DNA of 64,000 nucleotides from CAWIJJ01 sp963836425 (GTDB lineage: Bacteria; Acidobacteriota; Terriglobia; Bryobacterales; Bryobacteraceae): NCBI GenBank assembly GCA_963836425.1, contig CAWIJJ010000008.1:62001-126000 (forward strand), given 5' to 3'. Within the stretch, counting starts at the first letter, position 1. Each line of letters begins with the position of its first letter. Under the pieces are notes generated by a model, which made no database searches, had not been told where the DNA came from, and was given only the letters and a program-made list of their open reading frames with translations. Shown piece after piece: positions 7,743 through 17,849 of this stretch. The translations under genes were made by a program, and so were the position numbers.

Positions 7743-10700
7743 TTGAAGACATTCCGGGCAATAATACTGTTTGCCGCGGTGGGGAGCTTCCTGCCGGCGC
7801 TTCAAGCCCAGCCCTGCGTCAGTCTCACGGCTGCCGGGTCGCCCTACACACAAAACTTCGACACGCTGGTTTCCACCGGAACCTCCGCCGCGCTGCCGGC
7901 CGGCTGGTTTTTCAGCGAATCGGGAACAAGCACCAGGAACGACGGGAAGTACACGGCGTCCACCGGGTCGGACACGGGCGGCGACACCTACAGCTTCGGC
8001 GCGGCGGGCAGCTCCGAACGCGCATTCGGAATGCTGTTCAGCGGAACGCTAATGCCGCGCATCGGAGCCTGTTTCGTGAACAACACCGGGGCGGGCATCA
8101 CCCGGCTGTCGGTTACCTATCGCGGCGAGCAGTGGCGGTACGGCGCCACCGGCAGGCCCGCGGACCATATCGATTTTCAATTCAGCCCGGATGCCTCCAG
8201 CCTGACCACGGGTGCGTGGACGGGCTACAGTTCGCTGAACTTCACCAGCCCGGTCAATGCGGGGAGCACGGGCGCGCTGAACGGAAATGCGAACACGGTG
8301 AATATCAGTTCCACGATCGACAGCGTCAATATCGCGGACGGGGCGGTGTTCTGGATTCGCTGGCTCGACGTCGACATTTCGCCGGGCGCGGATGACGGAT
8401 TGGCGGTAGACGATTTTTCGCTGACACCGCTGGTCGATTCCGGCCTCTCCGTGCAGGACCTGACTCTCAATGAGGGCGATACCGGCTTCACCGCCTTCGA
8501 TGTGAAGGTCACGTTGGCGGCCCCGGCGGGTCCCGGCGGCGTCAGTTTCGACATTGCGACCGCAGACGGCACGGCCCTCGCCGGCTCGGACTATGTGGCG
8601 CGGTCGCTCACCGCCCAAAGCATCGCTGAAGGGAGTTCTACTTACACGTTTACGGTGCAGGTGATCGGCGACACGATGTTCGAGGCGACCGAGAATTTCC
8701 GGGTGGCGCTGACCAACGTTGCCGGATCCGGCGTGGTGAAAGACACCGGCGTCATCACGATCGCAAACGACGATGTGGTGCCCATCAGCCAGGTGCAGGG
8801 GCCGGGGAATGCGTCGCCGTACGCCGGACAGACGGTGGCGGTACGGGGCATCGTGACCGGGCGAAAGTCCAACGGCTTCTTCATGCAAACGCCGGACGGC
8901 GCGGTGGACGCCGCCCCGGCAACTTCGGAGGGCATTTTCGTTTTCACGGGCAGCGCGCCGCCCGCGCCGGCGGCCGTTGGCAACCTGGTGCAGGTCAACG
9001 GATTGGTTTCCGAGTTTCAGCCGGAAGCGAACAGCCCGACCGTGACCGAGATCGGCGGCGGCCCCGCCGTGACGCTGATATCGACCGGAAACGCGCTGCC
9101 GGAGCCGGTGCTGCTGACGGCAGCCGACACCGATCCCGCCGGCGGGCTGTATCAGCTCGAAAGATACGAGGGAATGCGCGTGAAGGTGGATTCGTTGACG
9201 GTGGTGGCGCCGACCGACGGCTTCCTTTCGGAGGCGAACGCGACGTCTACCTCCGACGGCGTCTTTTACGGCGTGATTACCGGAACCGCACGGCCCTTCC
9301 GCGAGCCGGGCATCGAGACTCCCGATCCTCTCCCCAGCGGCGCGCCGTGCTGCGTTCCGTATTGGGACGCGAATCCCGAGCGGCTGCGGGTGGACAGCGA
9401 CGCGCAGCGGGATCCGGGGGGCGCACCCGTGCCGGCCATTGACGTGACCACCGGCGCGGTGATTACGAACCTGACGGGCACGCTCGATTACGGCTTCCGG
9501 ACCTACACCATCGATCCGGATCCGGGAACGCCGCCCGGCATAACGGGCAACATTGCCGCGACGCCCGTTCCAGTCCCCGCTGGCGACCAGTTCACGGTCG
9601 CTTCGTTCAACATGGAAAGGTTCTACGATACGGCGAACGACCTGACGGTGAGCGACGTGGTGCTGTCGCCGGCGGCTTACGCGAACCGCCTGCGCAAAGC
9701 CTCGCTGAGTATCCGCAACATCCTGCTGCTGCCCGACATTGTGGCCGTGGAGGAGATGGAAAACATGGCCGCGCTTCAGGACCTGGCCAATCAGATCAAC
9801 AACGATGCGGTGGTGGCCGGCATCCCGAACCCTGTTTATATGGCGTACCTGATGGAAGGCAACGACGTGGGCGGCATCGATGTAGGCTTCCTGGTGAAAT
9901 CTACCCGCGTGGACGTAGCCACCGTGACGCAGGAAGGCAAGGCCACGACTTACGTGACACCGGCGGGCGCGACCGAACTACTGAACGACCGGCCGCCGCT
10001 GATCCTGACGGCTTCGGTGCGCGGGCCGGGCGGGTCGGCGGCGTTCCCGATCACCGTCATCGCGAACCATCTGCGTTCGCTCAATGGGATTGACGACCCT
10101 ATAGACGGCGCCCGGGTGCGCGCCAAACGGAAGGCGCAGGCGGAATTCCTTGCGGACCTGATTCAGGCGCGGCAGACGGCGAACCCGGCCGAGCACATCG
10201 TGGTGGTGGGCGACTTCAACGCGTTTTCGTTTAGCGACGGCTACGTTGACGTGACCGGCACGGTGCGGGGCACGCCGGCGGCGCCCTCCAACGTGGTGCT
10301 GGCCAGCCCGGACCTGGTGAGCCCGGACCTGGTGGACGCGTCGGATTCGGTTCCGCCGGTCCGAACGCTACTCCTATGTGTTCCAGGGCAACGCGCAAAC
10401 GATCGACCAGGTGCTGTTCACACAGAACCTCCAGCCGTACTTCGCCGGTCTCAGCCATGGCCGCGTCAATGCCGATTTTCCGGAAGTCTACCGCAACGAT
10501 CCGGACCGGCCCGAGAGGCTCTCCGATCACGACCCGGCAGTCGCCTATTTCCGCTTCCCGGCGGCCGACCTGGGGGTGAGCATTACGTCCTCGCCGGCGC
10601 CCGTCACGGGTGAGCAGGTGACTTACACGCTGACGGTGACTAACACCCTGACAGAGGCCGCGGCGGAGGTGATGCTGACCGCCACCGTGCCGGCGGGCCT

Positions 10701-11298
10701 GGCCACGTTCCAATCCCTGGCAGCGCCTGCCGGGTGGATGTGCGCCACACCGGCGCCCGGCAGCGCGGTTGTGGTCACGTGCCGGAAGGCGTTCCTCGCA
10801 AGCGGCGCCAGTGAATCGGTGATGCTGACGGTGACCCTCGATTGCGAACCAGCCAACGGCACTTCGCTGAGCTTGAAGGCCGCGGTCACTTCAGAGACGC
10901 TCGATGCGAACCCCGCCAACAACCTGGCGACGTCCACGACGCTGGTGTCCAACCCGCCTCCGGTGGTAAGCGCGGTCACGGTGGACACGCCCGAGCTGTG
11001 GCCGCCGGACGGCAAGCTGGTGGATGTTCACCTCTCCTATGAGGCGAGCGACAAGTGCGGCGGGGTGGCGTGCGTGGTGACGGTGCAAAGCAGCGATCCG
11101 GCCAATGCGGCGGGCGACGGCAACCGCCCGGTGGATTTCGAAGTCGTGAGCCCGACGCTGGTGCGCCTGCGTGCGGAACGTTCGGGAGCCACCGGCGACC
11201 GCATTTACACCATCACCGTCACGTGCAGCGATCCGGCGGGCGGCGCTACCGTGCGCACGGCAACGGTGACGGTGCCGCATTCGCAATCCGGCAAGTAA
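7743..11298 (+). CDS. large secreted ExeM-like endonuclease/exonuclease/phosphatase protein, frameshifted
   Basis: TTG 7743 follows GAGGAG and opens a Sec signal peptide ending near ALQAQ. Domains in order: an N-terminal beta region, a Calx-beta domain (about residues 229-345), an OB-like region, an endonuclease/exonuclease/phosphatase domain from about residue 616 (FTVASFNMERFYD, VVVGDFNAFS, LSDHDPAVA), a DUF11 repeat and a C-terminal beta domain. Such proteins are extracellular DNases or phosphodiesterases. The frame changes near 10358-10360: upstream reads VPP, while SERYSYVFQGN continues one base later. The first frame ends at 10613 and the second ends at 11298. A 15-bp tandem duplication (10305-10334) lies just before. 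It is either a broken gene or a one-base sequence error. Confidence 0.82.
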
Positions 11299-11308
11299 CG
11301 GCTAAGAT
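11280..11308 (+). promoter_or_regulatory. candidate promoter of the 86-residue ORF
   Basis: A -35-like TTCGCA (11280-11285) and a -10-like TAAGAT (11303-11308) are separated by 17 bp. The ATG is 10 nt downstream of the -10 box and lacks a clear ribosome site, so the transcript would have almost no leader. Confidence 0.4.
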
Positions 11309-11318
11309 AGATCGAGCT

Positions 11319-11579
11319 ATGACCAGGAGAACCCATATCGGCGTTATCGCCGCGGCCCTGGGGGCCGGATCATTCCTGACGGCAAAGGAAGCTGACGAAA
11401 TGCGCGAAATTCTTGAAGCCAGCCAAAACGAGAAGAAGGGCTTGATGGTTTATGTGAAAGGGCAGAGTATTGCCGGCATCGTGACGAAGATCGCTGGGGA
11501 CGTGGTGGAGATGCGCAGCCGCGAGTACAGCCGCATCGTGATCCGGCTGGATGCGATCGATGCGGTTGCGATATCCTGA
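11319..11579 (+). CDS. small protein with possible Sm-like C-terminal region
   Basis: This is an 86-residue hypothetical protein. Residues 1-22 are hydrophobic after an Arg pair (signal peptide or anchor). The C-terminal half alternates short beta-strand patterns (GLMVYVKGQSIAGIVTKI, then VVEMRSREYSRIVIRLDAI), reminiscent of Sm/LSm-type folds, but I cannot assign a family. It sits between the ExeM-like gene and the UxuA-like gene on the same strand. Confidence 0.55.
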   Translation: MTRRTHIGVIAAALGAGSFLTAKEADEMREILEASQNEKKGLMVYVKGQSIAGIVTKIAGDVVEMRSREYSRIVIRLDAIDAVAIS

Positions 11580-11644
11580 CCAGGCATTCGGAAGGCTCCA
11601 CGGCGGCGGCCGCGTGGTGATCTAATGGAGCGGAGGAATTTGAC

Positions 11645-13033
11645 GTGGCAAATCGCTTTTCACGAAGAAGGATGATGCAGGGACTCGGCGCCGCGGCTCT
11701 GGCCGAATCCCTGGCGCCGCTGGACGCGGCCCCACCGGCACGCAAATGGCCCATCGAAGAGGGTCCGGATACCCCGAAGATCTGTCTGGCCCCGGGGGAC
11801 GGAGGCGGTCCGCTACCTGCCGCGATGCAGCCTCCGGCTCCCAGCGCCACGGCGGCAGGTGGACGCGGAGGCAGGGGCGGGGGAGGCGGGTACGGCGGCT
11901 ACCTGGCGCCCAACAGCGAATCGGAAGCGGAGCCGGCGCCTGCGGCGGGAGGCCGCGGCGGCAACATGGCCGCGAGCTACCAACGAATCCGCCAACTGGG
12001 TGTGAGTTACCTGCTCGGCGTAGGCATCGGGGGCACGCCGTGGACCGAGGAAAACGTCCGCCGGGCGGTCGAGACCGCGAAGGCCGCGGGCCTGGTGGCG
12101 TACAACTCCATGATCAACCTTCCCTCCAGCGTGATTTACGGACGCGAGACGCGGGGCAAGGACATGGAGCCGTTTCTCGCCTCCATCGAAGCCGCGGGCA
12201 AAGGCGGGCTGCAGGTAGTCGAATACAACTTTTACGCCCACCGCGCGATAGAAGGCTACTACGAGACGGTGGGACGGGCGAAGGCGGGCTACACCGGCTT
12301 CGACAACGACCTGGAACTGCTGGTGAACGAAAACGGCCAGCTCGTGCAGCCGGTCTACCGCGACGCGAACGGGCAGATCACCGCGGAAACGCTGGCGGCA
12401 TTTCCGAACGCGAAAAAGATCAAGTTCAAAGACCTGCCGCCGCTGCCCAACGAGGGCGCGCGCAAGCTGGATGAGATGTGGGCGAACATCACCTACTTCC
12501 TGAAGGCCGCGGTTCCGGCGGCCGAGAAGGCCGGCGTGCGGCTGGCGCTGCATCCGAACGATCCTCCGGCGCCCATCAGTCGCGGGTCGCAACAGATCAT
12601 GGGAACCCTGGACGGATGGAAGCACCTGATCTCGATCGTGAACAGCCCGGCAAACGGAATCACGTACGACAGCGGCGTGACGCGCGAGATGGGCGAGGAC
12701 TCGGTAGTGGTGGCCGAGTATTTCGCCAGCCGGAAGCGGATCAATCACGTGCATTTCCGCAACGTGTCGGTGGTGAAACCTTACGAGAAATACCAGGAGG
12801 TGTTCATCGATGCCGGCATGGCGGATATGTTCGGCGTGATGAAGGCCCTGGTGAAAAACAAATACACCGGCACGATTTATCCCGAGCACCCGCGCGCGTT
12901 CGACCATGACCGGGACCGCGTTCCGCCGGGCGGCCGCATCGGCGGATACCCGGGCGGCGGCGGGTACACAGGTATTGCCTACAGCGTGGCGTACACCAGG
13001 GCCATGATGCAGGCGGCCCTGGAATCGGTGTAA
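11645..13033 (+). CDS. secreted mannonate dehydratase (UxuA)-like TIM-barrel protein
   Basis: The 462-residue protein has a twin-arginine-type N-terminus (FSRRRMMQGLGAAAL), so it is probably exported folded by Tat. A glycine/proline-rich linker (about residues 65-105, with GGRGGRGGGGGYGG) follows. The rest matches the UxuA fold: LGVGIGGTPWTEE, RLALHPNDPPAP, ITYDSGVTREMG, the metal-region motif INHVHFRNVS and GTIYPEHPRAF near the C-terminus. Classical UxuA dehydrates D-mannonate in the cytoplasm. An exported, linker-bearing form suggests a different sugar acid or a surface role. The start is the only ATG before the RR motif. Confidence 0.82.
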   Translation: MANRFSRRRMMQGLGAAALAESLAPLDAAPPARKWPIEEGPDTPKICLAPGDGGGPLPAAMQPPAPSATAAGGRGGRGGGGGYGGYLAPNSESEAEPAPAAGGRGGNMAASYQRIRQLGVSYLLGVGIGGTPWTEENVRRAVETAKAAGLVAYNSMINLPSSVIYGRETRGKDMEPFLASIEAAGKGGLQVVEYNFYAHRAIEGYYETVGRAKAGYTGFDNDLELLVNENGQLVQPVYRDANGQITAETLAAFPNAKKIKFKDLPPLPNEGARKLDEMWANITYFLKAAVPAAEKAGVRLALHPNDPPAPISRGSQQIMGTLDGWKHLISIVNSPANGITYDSGVTREMGEDSVVVAEYFASRKRINHVHFRNVSVVKPYEKYQEVFIDAGMADMFGVMKALVKNKYTGTIYPEHPRAFDHDRDRVPPGGRIGGYPGGGGYTGIAYSVAYTRAMMQAALESV

Positions 13034-13040
13034 CGCGGGG

Positions 13041-14140
13041 CTACTGCTGGTTCGCGGTTTCGGGCGTTTTCGACGGGGGCAGCCGGAAACCGCGATGCTC
13101 CAGATCGCGAGGGTCGGTGGAGACCGGCTCGGCGTCGCGCCAGAGCCAGCGCATCATTTCGGGCAGGATCATGCCGCCGAACTTCTGCCCGTGCAGGTTG
13201 ATGCTCCAGGCGAAGTTCACGTCGTAGCCCTTCTGGGTGAGGGCGTTCTTCAAGCGGACGTTCTGGTAAAACCAGTCGCGCTTCTCATCGTAGGAGCCGT
13301 CGGCGCGGAGGGCGCGGTTGTCGTTGCGGCCGTCGCACAGAAAGACGCGGAGGGGCTTCTTGTCGGCCGCGAGCACGCGCTCGGGATAGACGTATCCGCC
13401 CTGCAGGTTGGTGAAGCTGCCGACGTTGCTGAGCACTTTGCGGAAGTGATCGGGACGCTCCCACGCGACGGCGAAGGCGGCGATCGCGCCGGAGCTCGAT
13501 CCGCCGATGCCGTGCTGTTCGGGATCCTTGGAGATGTTGTAGTCCTTGTACAGCACGGGCATCAGCTCTTCGGTGATGACACGAGCGTACTTATCGTCGG
13601 GAGTGTTGTACTCGATGCCGCGATTGGTGGTGCCGTCGCCCCAACCGGTCTCCGGGCTCGGTTCGATCTGGTCGGGACGCCGCCCGGGATTGATGAACAC
13701 GCCGATCATCACGGGAATCTCGCGGCGGTAGATCAGGTTATCCATCACGTTCTGGGTGCGGAGGTCGCCCTTTTCGTCCTTGAACGCCTGGCCATCCTGG
13801 AACACCATCAGACTGGCCGGAACCTTGGGATCGTACTGCGCGGGAACGTAGACCCAGAAAGTATGCTGCGTGCCCGGATAGACACTGCTCGGAAGGGTGT
13901 AGGGGCCGCGGATCTCGCCCTTCGGCACGCCCTCCTGCGGCATGGAGTCGGGACCGAGGCGGTATTGCGAATTCGGATTGGGGCCGGGAGGCATGGGCTG
14001 CGGCGCGCCGCGGCCTCCGCGCCCCGGCGCGGCCTGTATGGCGCGGCTTGCGCGGGTTGCGAAGCCGGGGTCTGTGCGAAGGCCGGCAAAATCGAGCCTG
14101 CGAGTGCCAGAGCAAAGAGGGGTGCTGCGTTGTTGATCAT
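13041..14140 (-). CDS. secreted esterase (enterochelin esterase/esterase D type), signal peptide out of frame
   Basis: The main frame (stop at 13041, first ATG at 13994) encodes an alpha/beta hydrolase. Its nucleophile elbow is GGSSSGAIAAF, with a later acidic residue in LCDGRNDNRA and a histidine in INLHGQKFGG. This fold hydrolyses esters of siderophores or sugars. A good signal peptide (MINNAAPLFALALAGSILPAFAQ) begins at ATG 14138-14140 but lies in another frame. The frames meet near 14026-14047, where GGCGCGGC occurs twice 14 bp apart. A 14-bp insertion or small indel would explain this. If translation starts at 13994 the protein is 317 residues and cytoplasmic. Confidence 0.78.
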
Positions 14141-14165
14141 GGAATACCCTTTTGACGAAAATTTT

Positions 14166-14186
14166 CGGCAGCAGGGATAACTGCCG
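14166..14186 (-). other. hairpin in the esterase 5' region
   Basis: The inverted repeat CGGCAG (14166-14171) and CTGCCG (14181-14186) with a 9-nt loop lies 26 nt upstream of the esterase start. It could be a leader hairpin. No further support is visible. Confidence 0.25.
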
Positions 14187-14292
14187 CTGTTTGGCGAGGC
14201 CCCTCCTCTTCAGACAAGCGGAATCCCTGCACTGCGCCGGATCAGGAGCATTATATACGCTGCGGACCCGGCGCGCAGGCGTCCGGCGTGCT

Positions 14293-14787
14293 TCAGGATT
14301 CGTCCGCGGAGGGGCCGTACATTCCGGGAACAGGGATGCCGTTGAGGCGCAGGTAAACGCCTAACTGTGCACGGTGGTGCACCAGGTGGTTCAGAAAACT
14401 CCGAACCACCTTGGTGCGGGGCTGGGTGAAGGTGATCACGTCGCCGAAACGAAAGGTCCAGTCCTTGGTCATGTCGTCTTCGCTGGCGGCGGCTATGGCG
14501 GCGCGTCCCTGCTCCACACTTCGATCGAAAACCTCCAGCAGTTCGGCGGTGGATGAGGCGATGTTCGGCTTGAAGCCGGGTTGGAGTTCGAATAACTCGC
14601 TTTCGAGCGCCACTTTCGCCCAGGAGGGCAGTTCCGCAACGTGCGTGGCGAGCCGGTCGAGCGGCATCGATTTGGGGTGAGGCCGGTATTCGCGATGGGC
14701 GTCATCGAGCGGAACGCGTTCGAGAAGCCGGCGCGTGCTTTTCATTTCGTCGTCGAAGTCGAGTGCAATCGTTTGGCATGTAGTCAT
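14293..14787 (-). CDS. DinB-family putative metal-dependent protein
   Basis: The 164-residue protein matches the DinB/YfiT four-helix fold. A first histidine is in LATHVAELPSW and the paired histidines are in NHLVHHRAQLGVYLR, the usual metal-binding triad. Family members are putative thiol-dependent transferases or stress proteins. ATG 14785-14787 was chosen over a start 14 codons upstream because the conserved DDEMKSTRRLLERV helix begins soon after. It is divergent from the WYL regulator at 14841. This DinB/WYL pairing is common and suggests regulation by that neighbour. Confidence 0.84.
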   Translation of the reverse strand: MTTCQTIALDFDDEMKSTRRLLERVPLDDAHREYRPHPKSMPLDRLATHVAELPSWAKVALESELFELQPGFKPNIASSTAELLEVFDRSVEQGRAAIAAASEDDMTKDWTFRFGDVITFTQPRTKVVRSFLNHLVHHRAQLGVYLRLNGIPVPGMYGPSADES

Positions 14788-14840
14788 GGACAGAAGGTAC
14801 GCCAGATTGCGGACAGCTTCGGTCCTCAATCAATGCCAGA

Positions 14841-15806
14841 ATGAGATTCATGCTGGAAACGTCGGCGCGGCTGCTTCGGCTGCTATCGCTGTTTCAGGGA
14901 CGCAGGTACTGGACTGGCGCAGACCTGTCGGGGCGTCTGGAGGTCACCAGCCGCACCTTGCGCCGCGATGTGGGCAAGCTGCGCGGTCTGGGTTATCCGA
15001 TCCACTCGACGGCCGGCGTGGAAGGCGGGTATCAACTCGGCGCGGGGTCCACGATGCCGCCGCTGCTGCTGGATGACGAAGAGGCAGTGGCGGTGGCCCT
15101 GGGGTTGCGGTGCGCTTCGGCGGGGAGCGTCGCCGGCATCGAGGAGGCTTCCCTGCGAGCGCTCTCGAAAATGGAACAGCTTCTGCCCCCGCGGCTCGGC
15201 CGGCGGGTAGCCGCTCTGCAAAGCATGATCGTCACTCCTGGAGGCGGGCCTGCGGCGGTGGACGCACGCCTGCTGTCATCGATTGCCGCCGCCTGCCGCG
15301 ACACGCTGACGCTGCGCTTCCGTTACCGCGACCATGCGGGCACAGCCACGGCCCGCGAGGTGGAGCCGCACCGCCTGGTGAACACCGGGAGGCGCTGGTA
15401 CCTGGTCGCGTGGGATAGCGGTCGCGAAGACTGGCGGACTTTCCGTGTGGACAGGATTCAGCCACGCCCGGCGACCGGCGCCTCCTTTGTTCCACGCGAA
15501 CCGCCGGCGCAGGACCTGGCGGCGTATGTTTCCAAAGGCGCCCGCGATGCGCCGCCGTGCCGGGCACGGGTAAAACTGCTGGTATCCGCCGCGGCGGTTG
15601 CCGAGCGGCTGCCCTTCTGCGCGGGCGCGGTAGAAGCGGCGGACGATCACACGTGTTTCTGCGACCTGACGGCCTCCACTTACGAAAGCCTGGCTTTGCA
15701 CGTGGTGCTGCTGGGTGTGGAGTTCGAATTGACGGAGCCGCCGGAACTGGTGGAACAGGTGCGCAGGCTCACATCCCGGCTGGGCCGGTCGGTTGCGCAC
15801 GCTTGA
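14841..15806 (+). CDS. YafY-type HTH/WYL transcriptional regulator
   Basis: The 321-residue protein has an N-terminal winged helix-turn-helix (LLRLLSLFQ through TSRTLRRDVGKLRGLG, about residues 10-60). A WYL domain follows (EVEPHRLVNTGRRWYLVAWD, about residues 170-195, with RTFRVDRI) and then a WCX-like C-terminus. WYL domains sense ligands such as nucleotides or single-stranded nucleic acid in characterised members. It is transcribed away from the DinB-like gene, 53 bp apart, so a shared divergent control region is likely. Confidence 0.9.
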   Translation: MRFMLETSARLLRLLSLFQGRRYWTGADLSGRLEVTSRTLRRDVGKLRGLGYPIHSTAGVEGGYQLGAGSTMPPLLLDDEEAVAVALGLRCASAGSVAGIEEASLRALSKMEQLLPPRLGRRVAALQSMIVTPGGGPAAVDARLLSSIAAACRDTLTLRFRYRDHAGTATAREVEPHRLVNTGRRWYLVAWDSGREDWRTFRVDRIQPRPATGASFVPREPPAQDLAAYVSKGARDAPPCRARVKLLVSAAAVAERLPFCAGAVEAADDHTCFCDLTASTYESLALHVVLLGVEFELTEPPELVEQVRRLTSRLGRSVAHA

Positions 15807-15851
15807 TGCGCGGAACGCCAAGTGCTACCAGCAATACAGGCAGGAGGCAGC

Positions 15852-16835
15852 ATGGAAACGCATCGGCGCGAGTTTTTGGAGGCTTTACTGGCGGCGGCCA
15901 CCGCGGGCGTTCTGCAGTCGCAGACGCGCTCGGGAGATATGATTTATCGCACATTGGGGAAGACCGGCGAGCGGGTCTCCGCAATAGGCATCGGCGGCTC
16001 CCACATCGGGCAGGCTTCGAGCGAGCAGGAAGCGATCCGGATCATCCGGTCGGCCATCGATCGGGGCATCACCTTCATGGACAACTGCTGGGACTACGCC
16101 AATGGCAAGTGCGAGGTGTGGATGGGGAATGCGCTCGCCGACGGGTACCGGAAAAAGGTGTTCCTGATGACGAAGTTCGACGGGCGCACGAAGGCCGCGA
16201 CGGCGAAGCAGATCGATGAATCGCTGCAACGTCTGCAAACGGACGTGCTCGACCTGATTCAATACCACGAAAACATCCGCATGGAGGATCCGGACCGCTT
16301 CTTCGCGGAAGGCGGGCCGGTGGAAGCGTTGATGGATGCAAAAAAGGCCGGCAAGATTCGCTACATCGGCTTCACGGGGCACAAGGATCCGGTGGTGCAT
16401 CTGCGAATGCTGGAAATCGCGGCGCAACACAAGTTTCATTTCGATACCGCGCAGATGCCGCTGAACATCCTGGACGCGAGCTTCCGCAGCTTCGCGCACC
16501 AGGTGGTGCCAAAACTGGTGGAACAGGGGACGGCGGTGCTGGGTATGAAGCCGCTGGCCAATGGCGCTATCCCGCGGAACAATATTGCCGGCGCGATCGA
16601 GTGCCTGCACTATTCGTTGAGCCTGCCCACGTCGGTTGTGATTAACGGGTGCAACAGCATGGAGCGAGTGGACCAGGCCTTCGAAGCGGCGCGCACGTTT
16701 AAGCCGCTGACCAGCGCGCAGATCGACGCGCTGGTGGCCAAAACACGCGAGGCAGCCCTGACCGGGAAGTTCGAGCTGTTCAAAACGTCCACGCGGTTCG
16801 ATGGGACGGCGCAGCATCCGGAGTGGATGGGTTAG
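15852..16835 (+). CDS. aldo/keto reductase family protein
   Basis: The 327-residue protein has the AKR barrel: IYRTLGKTGERVSAIGIGG, the catalytic-region DNCWDYANGKCE (equivalent of the usual D-x-A-x-x-Y segment), FLMTKFDG with the conserved lysine, and LIQYHENI. A C-terminal NADPH-pocket-like VINGCNSMERVDQAFEAA follows. Unusually, an RR-containing N-terminus (HRREFLEALLAAATAG) looks like a degenerate Tat signal, common in Acidobacteria AKRs. GGAGG (15843-15847) lies 4 nt before ATG 15852, which decides the start over an upstream ATG. A hairpin follows the gene. Confidence 0.9.
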   Translation: METHRREFLEALLAAATAGVLQSQTRSGDMIYRTLGKTGERVSAIGIGGSHIGQASSEQEAIRIIRSAIDRGITFMDNCWDYANGKCEVWMGNALADGYRKKVFLMTKFDGRTKAATAKQIDESLQRLQTDVLDLIQYHENIRMEDPDRFFAEGGPVEALMDAKKAGKIRYIGFTGHKDPVVHLRMLEIAAQHKFHFDTAQMPLNILDASFRSFAHQVVPKLVEQGTAVLGMKPLANGAIPRNNIAGAIECLHYSLSLPTSVVINGCNSMERVDQAFEAARTFKPLTSAQIDALVAKTREAALTGKFELFKTSTRFDGTAQHPEWMG

Positions 16836-16843
16836 GCAAGGCG

Positions 16844-16870
16844 GCCTGCGTCCGATGCTGCCACGCAGGC
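16844..16870 (+). terminator. inverted repeat after aldo/keto reductase
   Basis: GCCTGCGT (16844-16851) pairs perfectly with ACGCAGGC (16863-16870) across an 11-nt loop, just after the aldo/keto reductase stop. There is no T tract, so intrinsic termination is uncertain. Confidence 0.4.
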
Positions 16871-16895
16871 GAGTCCGGGCGCTAGAGTAAAGAGC

Positions 16896-17810
16896 ATGCC
16901 CGTGAAACTGGTGAGCGGTGTCCTGGCTGCGGTCTGCACGCCGCGGCAGGCGGACGGCAGTCTGGACGAGCAGGCCTTGCGAAACGAACTCGAATTTCTG
17001 ATGGCACGCGGCATTCGCGGTTTCGCGGTAAACGGCGCGACGGGCGAATATTGCCTGACCGCGCCGGACGAGCTCGCGGCCATCACCCGCGTTGCATCGC
17101 AAGCCACGGCCGGACGGGCGGAGTTTCTGTGCGGTATCGGGTCGGCGGGCTTCCAGGGATGCATCGCGAATGCTGAAATCGCGCTCGCCGCCGGGGCAAA
17201 AGCGCTGCTGCTGCCGGCGCCGCACTTCTTCCCTTACGCGCAGGAGGATGTCGAGATCTTCTGCCGGGAAGTTGCCTGCCGGGTTACACGGCCGATCCTG
17301 CTTTATAACCTGCCGCAGTTTACTACCGGCTTCGACGTGCAGACGGCAACCACGCTGACCGGCGGCTGCGAGAACATTATCGGGATCAAGGACAGCAGCG
17401 GTTCGCTCGACATCCTGCGTGCGTTGAGTTGTCCGGACAGCCGGGCGTGCCGGATCGTGGGCAACGATTCCGTCCTCGCCCAGGCTTTGCGGGAAGGTGT
17501 GTGCGACGGCGTCGTTTCGGGTGTGGCTTGCGTGCTGCCGGAACTATTGCTGGCGCTGTTCGAGGCGCGTGCGGAACCGGAATCGGACCGGTTCCGGGAG
17601 TGCTGCCGCCGGCTCGACGAGTTCATTCGGGCGGTCGCGCCGTTCCCGGTGCCGTGGGCGCTCAAGTGGGTCGGCGAAGCACGCGGGATCGTCCCAGCCC
17701 GGTTTTCGCAACCGCTATCCGAGAGCCGGCTTCGCCAGGCCGGGGAATTGCGGGCCTGGTTCGAGGAGTGGCTTCCAGCCTGCGAGCAGGGACTGGCAGC
17801 AACGGCCTGA
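16896..17810 (+). CDS. dihydrodipicolinate synthase/N-acetylneuraminate lyase family aldolase
   Basis: The 304-residue class I aldolase barrel contains GFAVNGATGEYCLT (the phosphate/carboxylate loop), ILLYNLPQFT with the catalytic tyrosine, and GIKDSSGSLD with the Schiff-base lysine. This family includes DapA and sugar-acid lyases such as KDG and NAL enzymes. The substrate cannot be told from sequence alone. The neighbourhood (UxuA-like, AKR, alcohol dehydrogenase) favours sugar-acid catabolism over lysine synthesis. A -10-like TAGAGT (16883-16888) lies 7 nt before the ATG and no good ribosome site is present. Confidence 0.88.
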   Translation: MPVKLVSGVLAAVCTPRQADGSLDEQALRNELEFLMARGIRGFAVNGATGEYCLTAPDELAAITRVASQATAGRAEFLCGIGSAGFQGCIANAEIALAAGAKALLLPAPHFFPYAQEDVEIFCREVACRVTRPILLYNLPQFTTGFDVQTATTLTGGCENIIGIKDSSGSLDILRALSCPDSRACRIVGNDSVLAQALREGVCDGVVSGVACVLPELLLALFEARAEPESDRFRECCRRLDEFIRAVAPFPVPWALKWVGEARGIVPARFSQPLSESRLRQAGELRAWFEEWLPACEQGLAATA

Positions 17811-17849
17811 CACCCGCCGCGCGACGCCTGTTATACTCGACGTTCTTCT

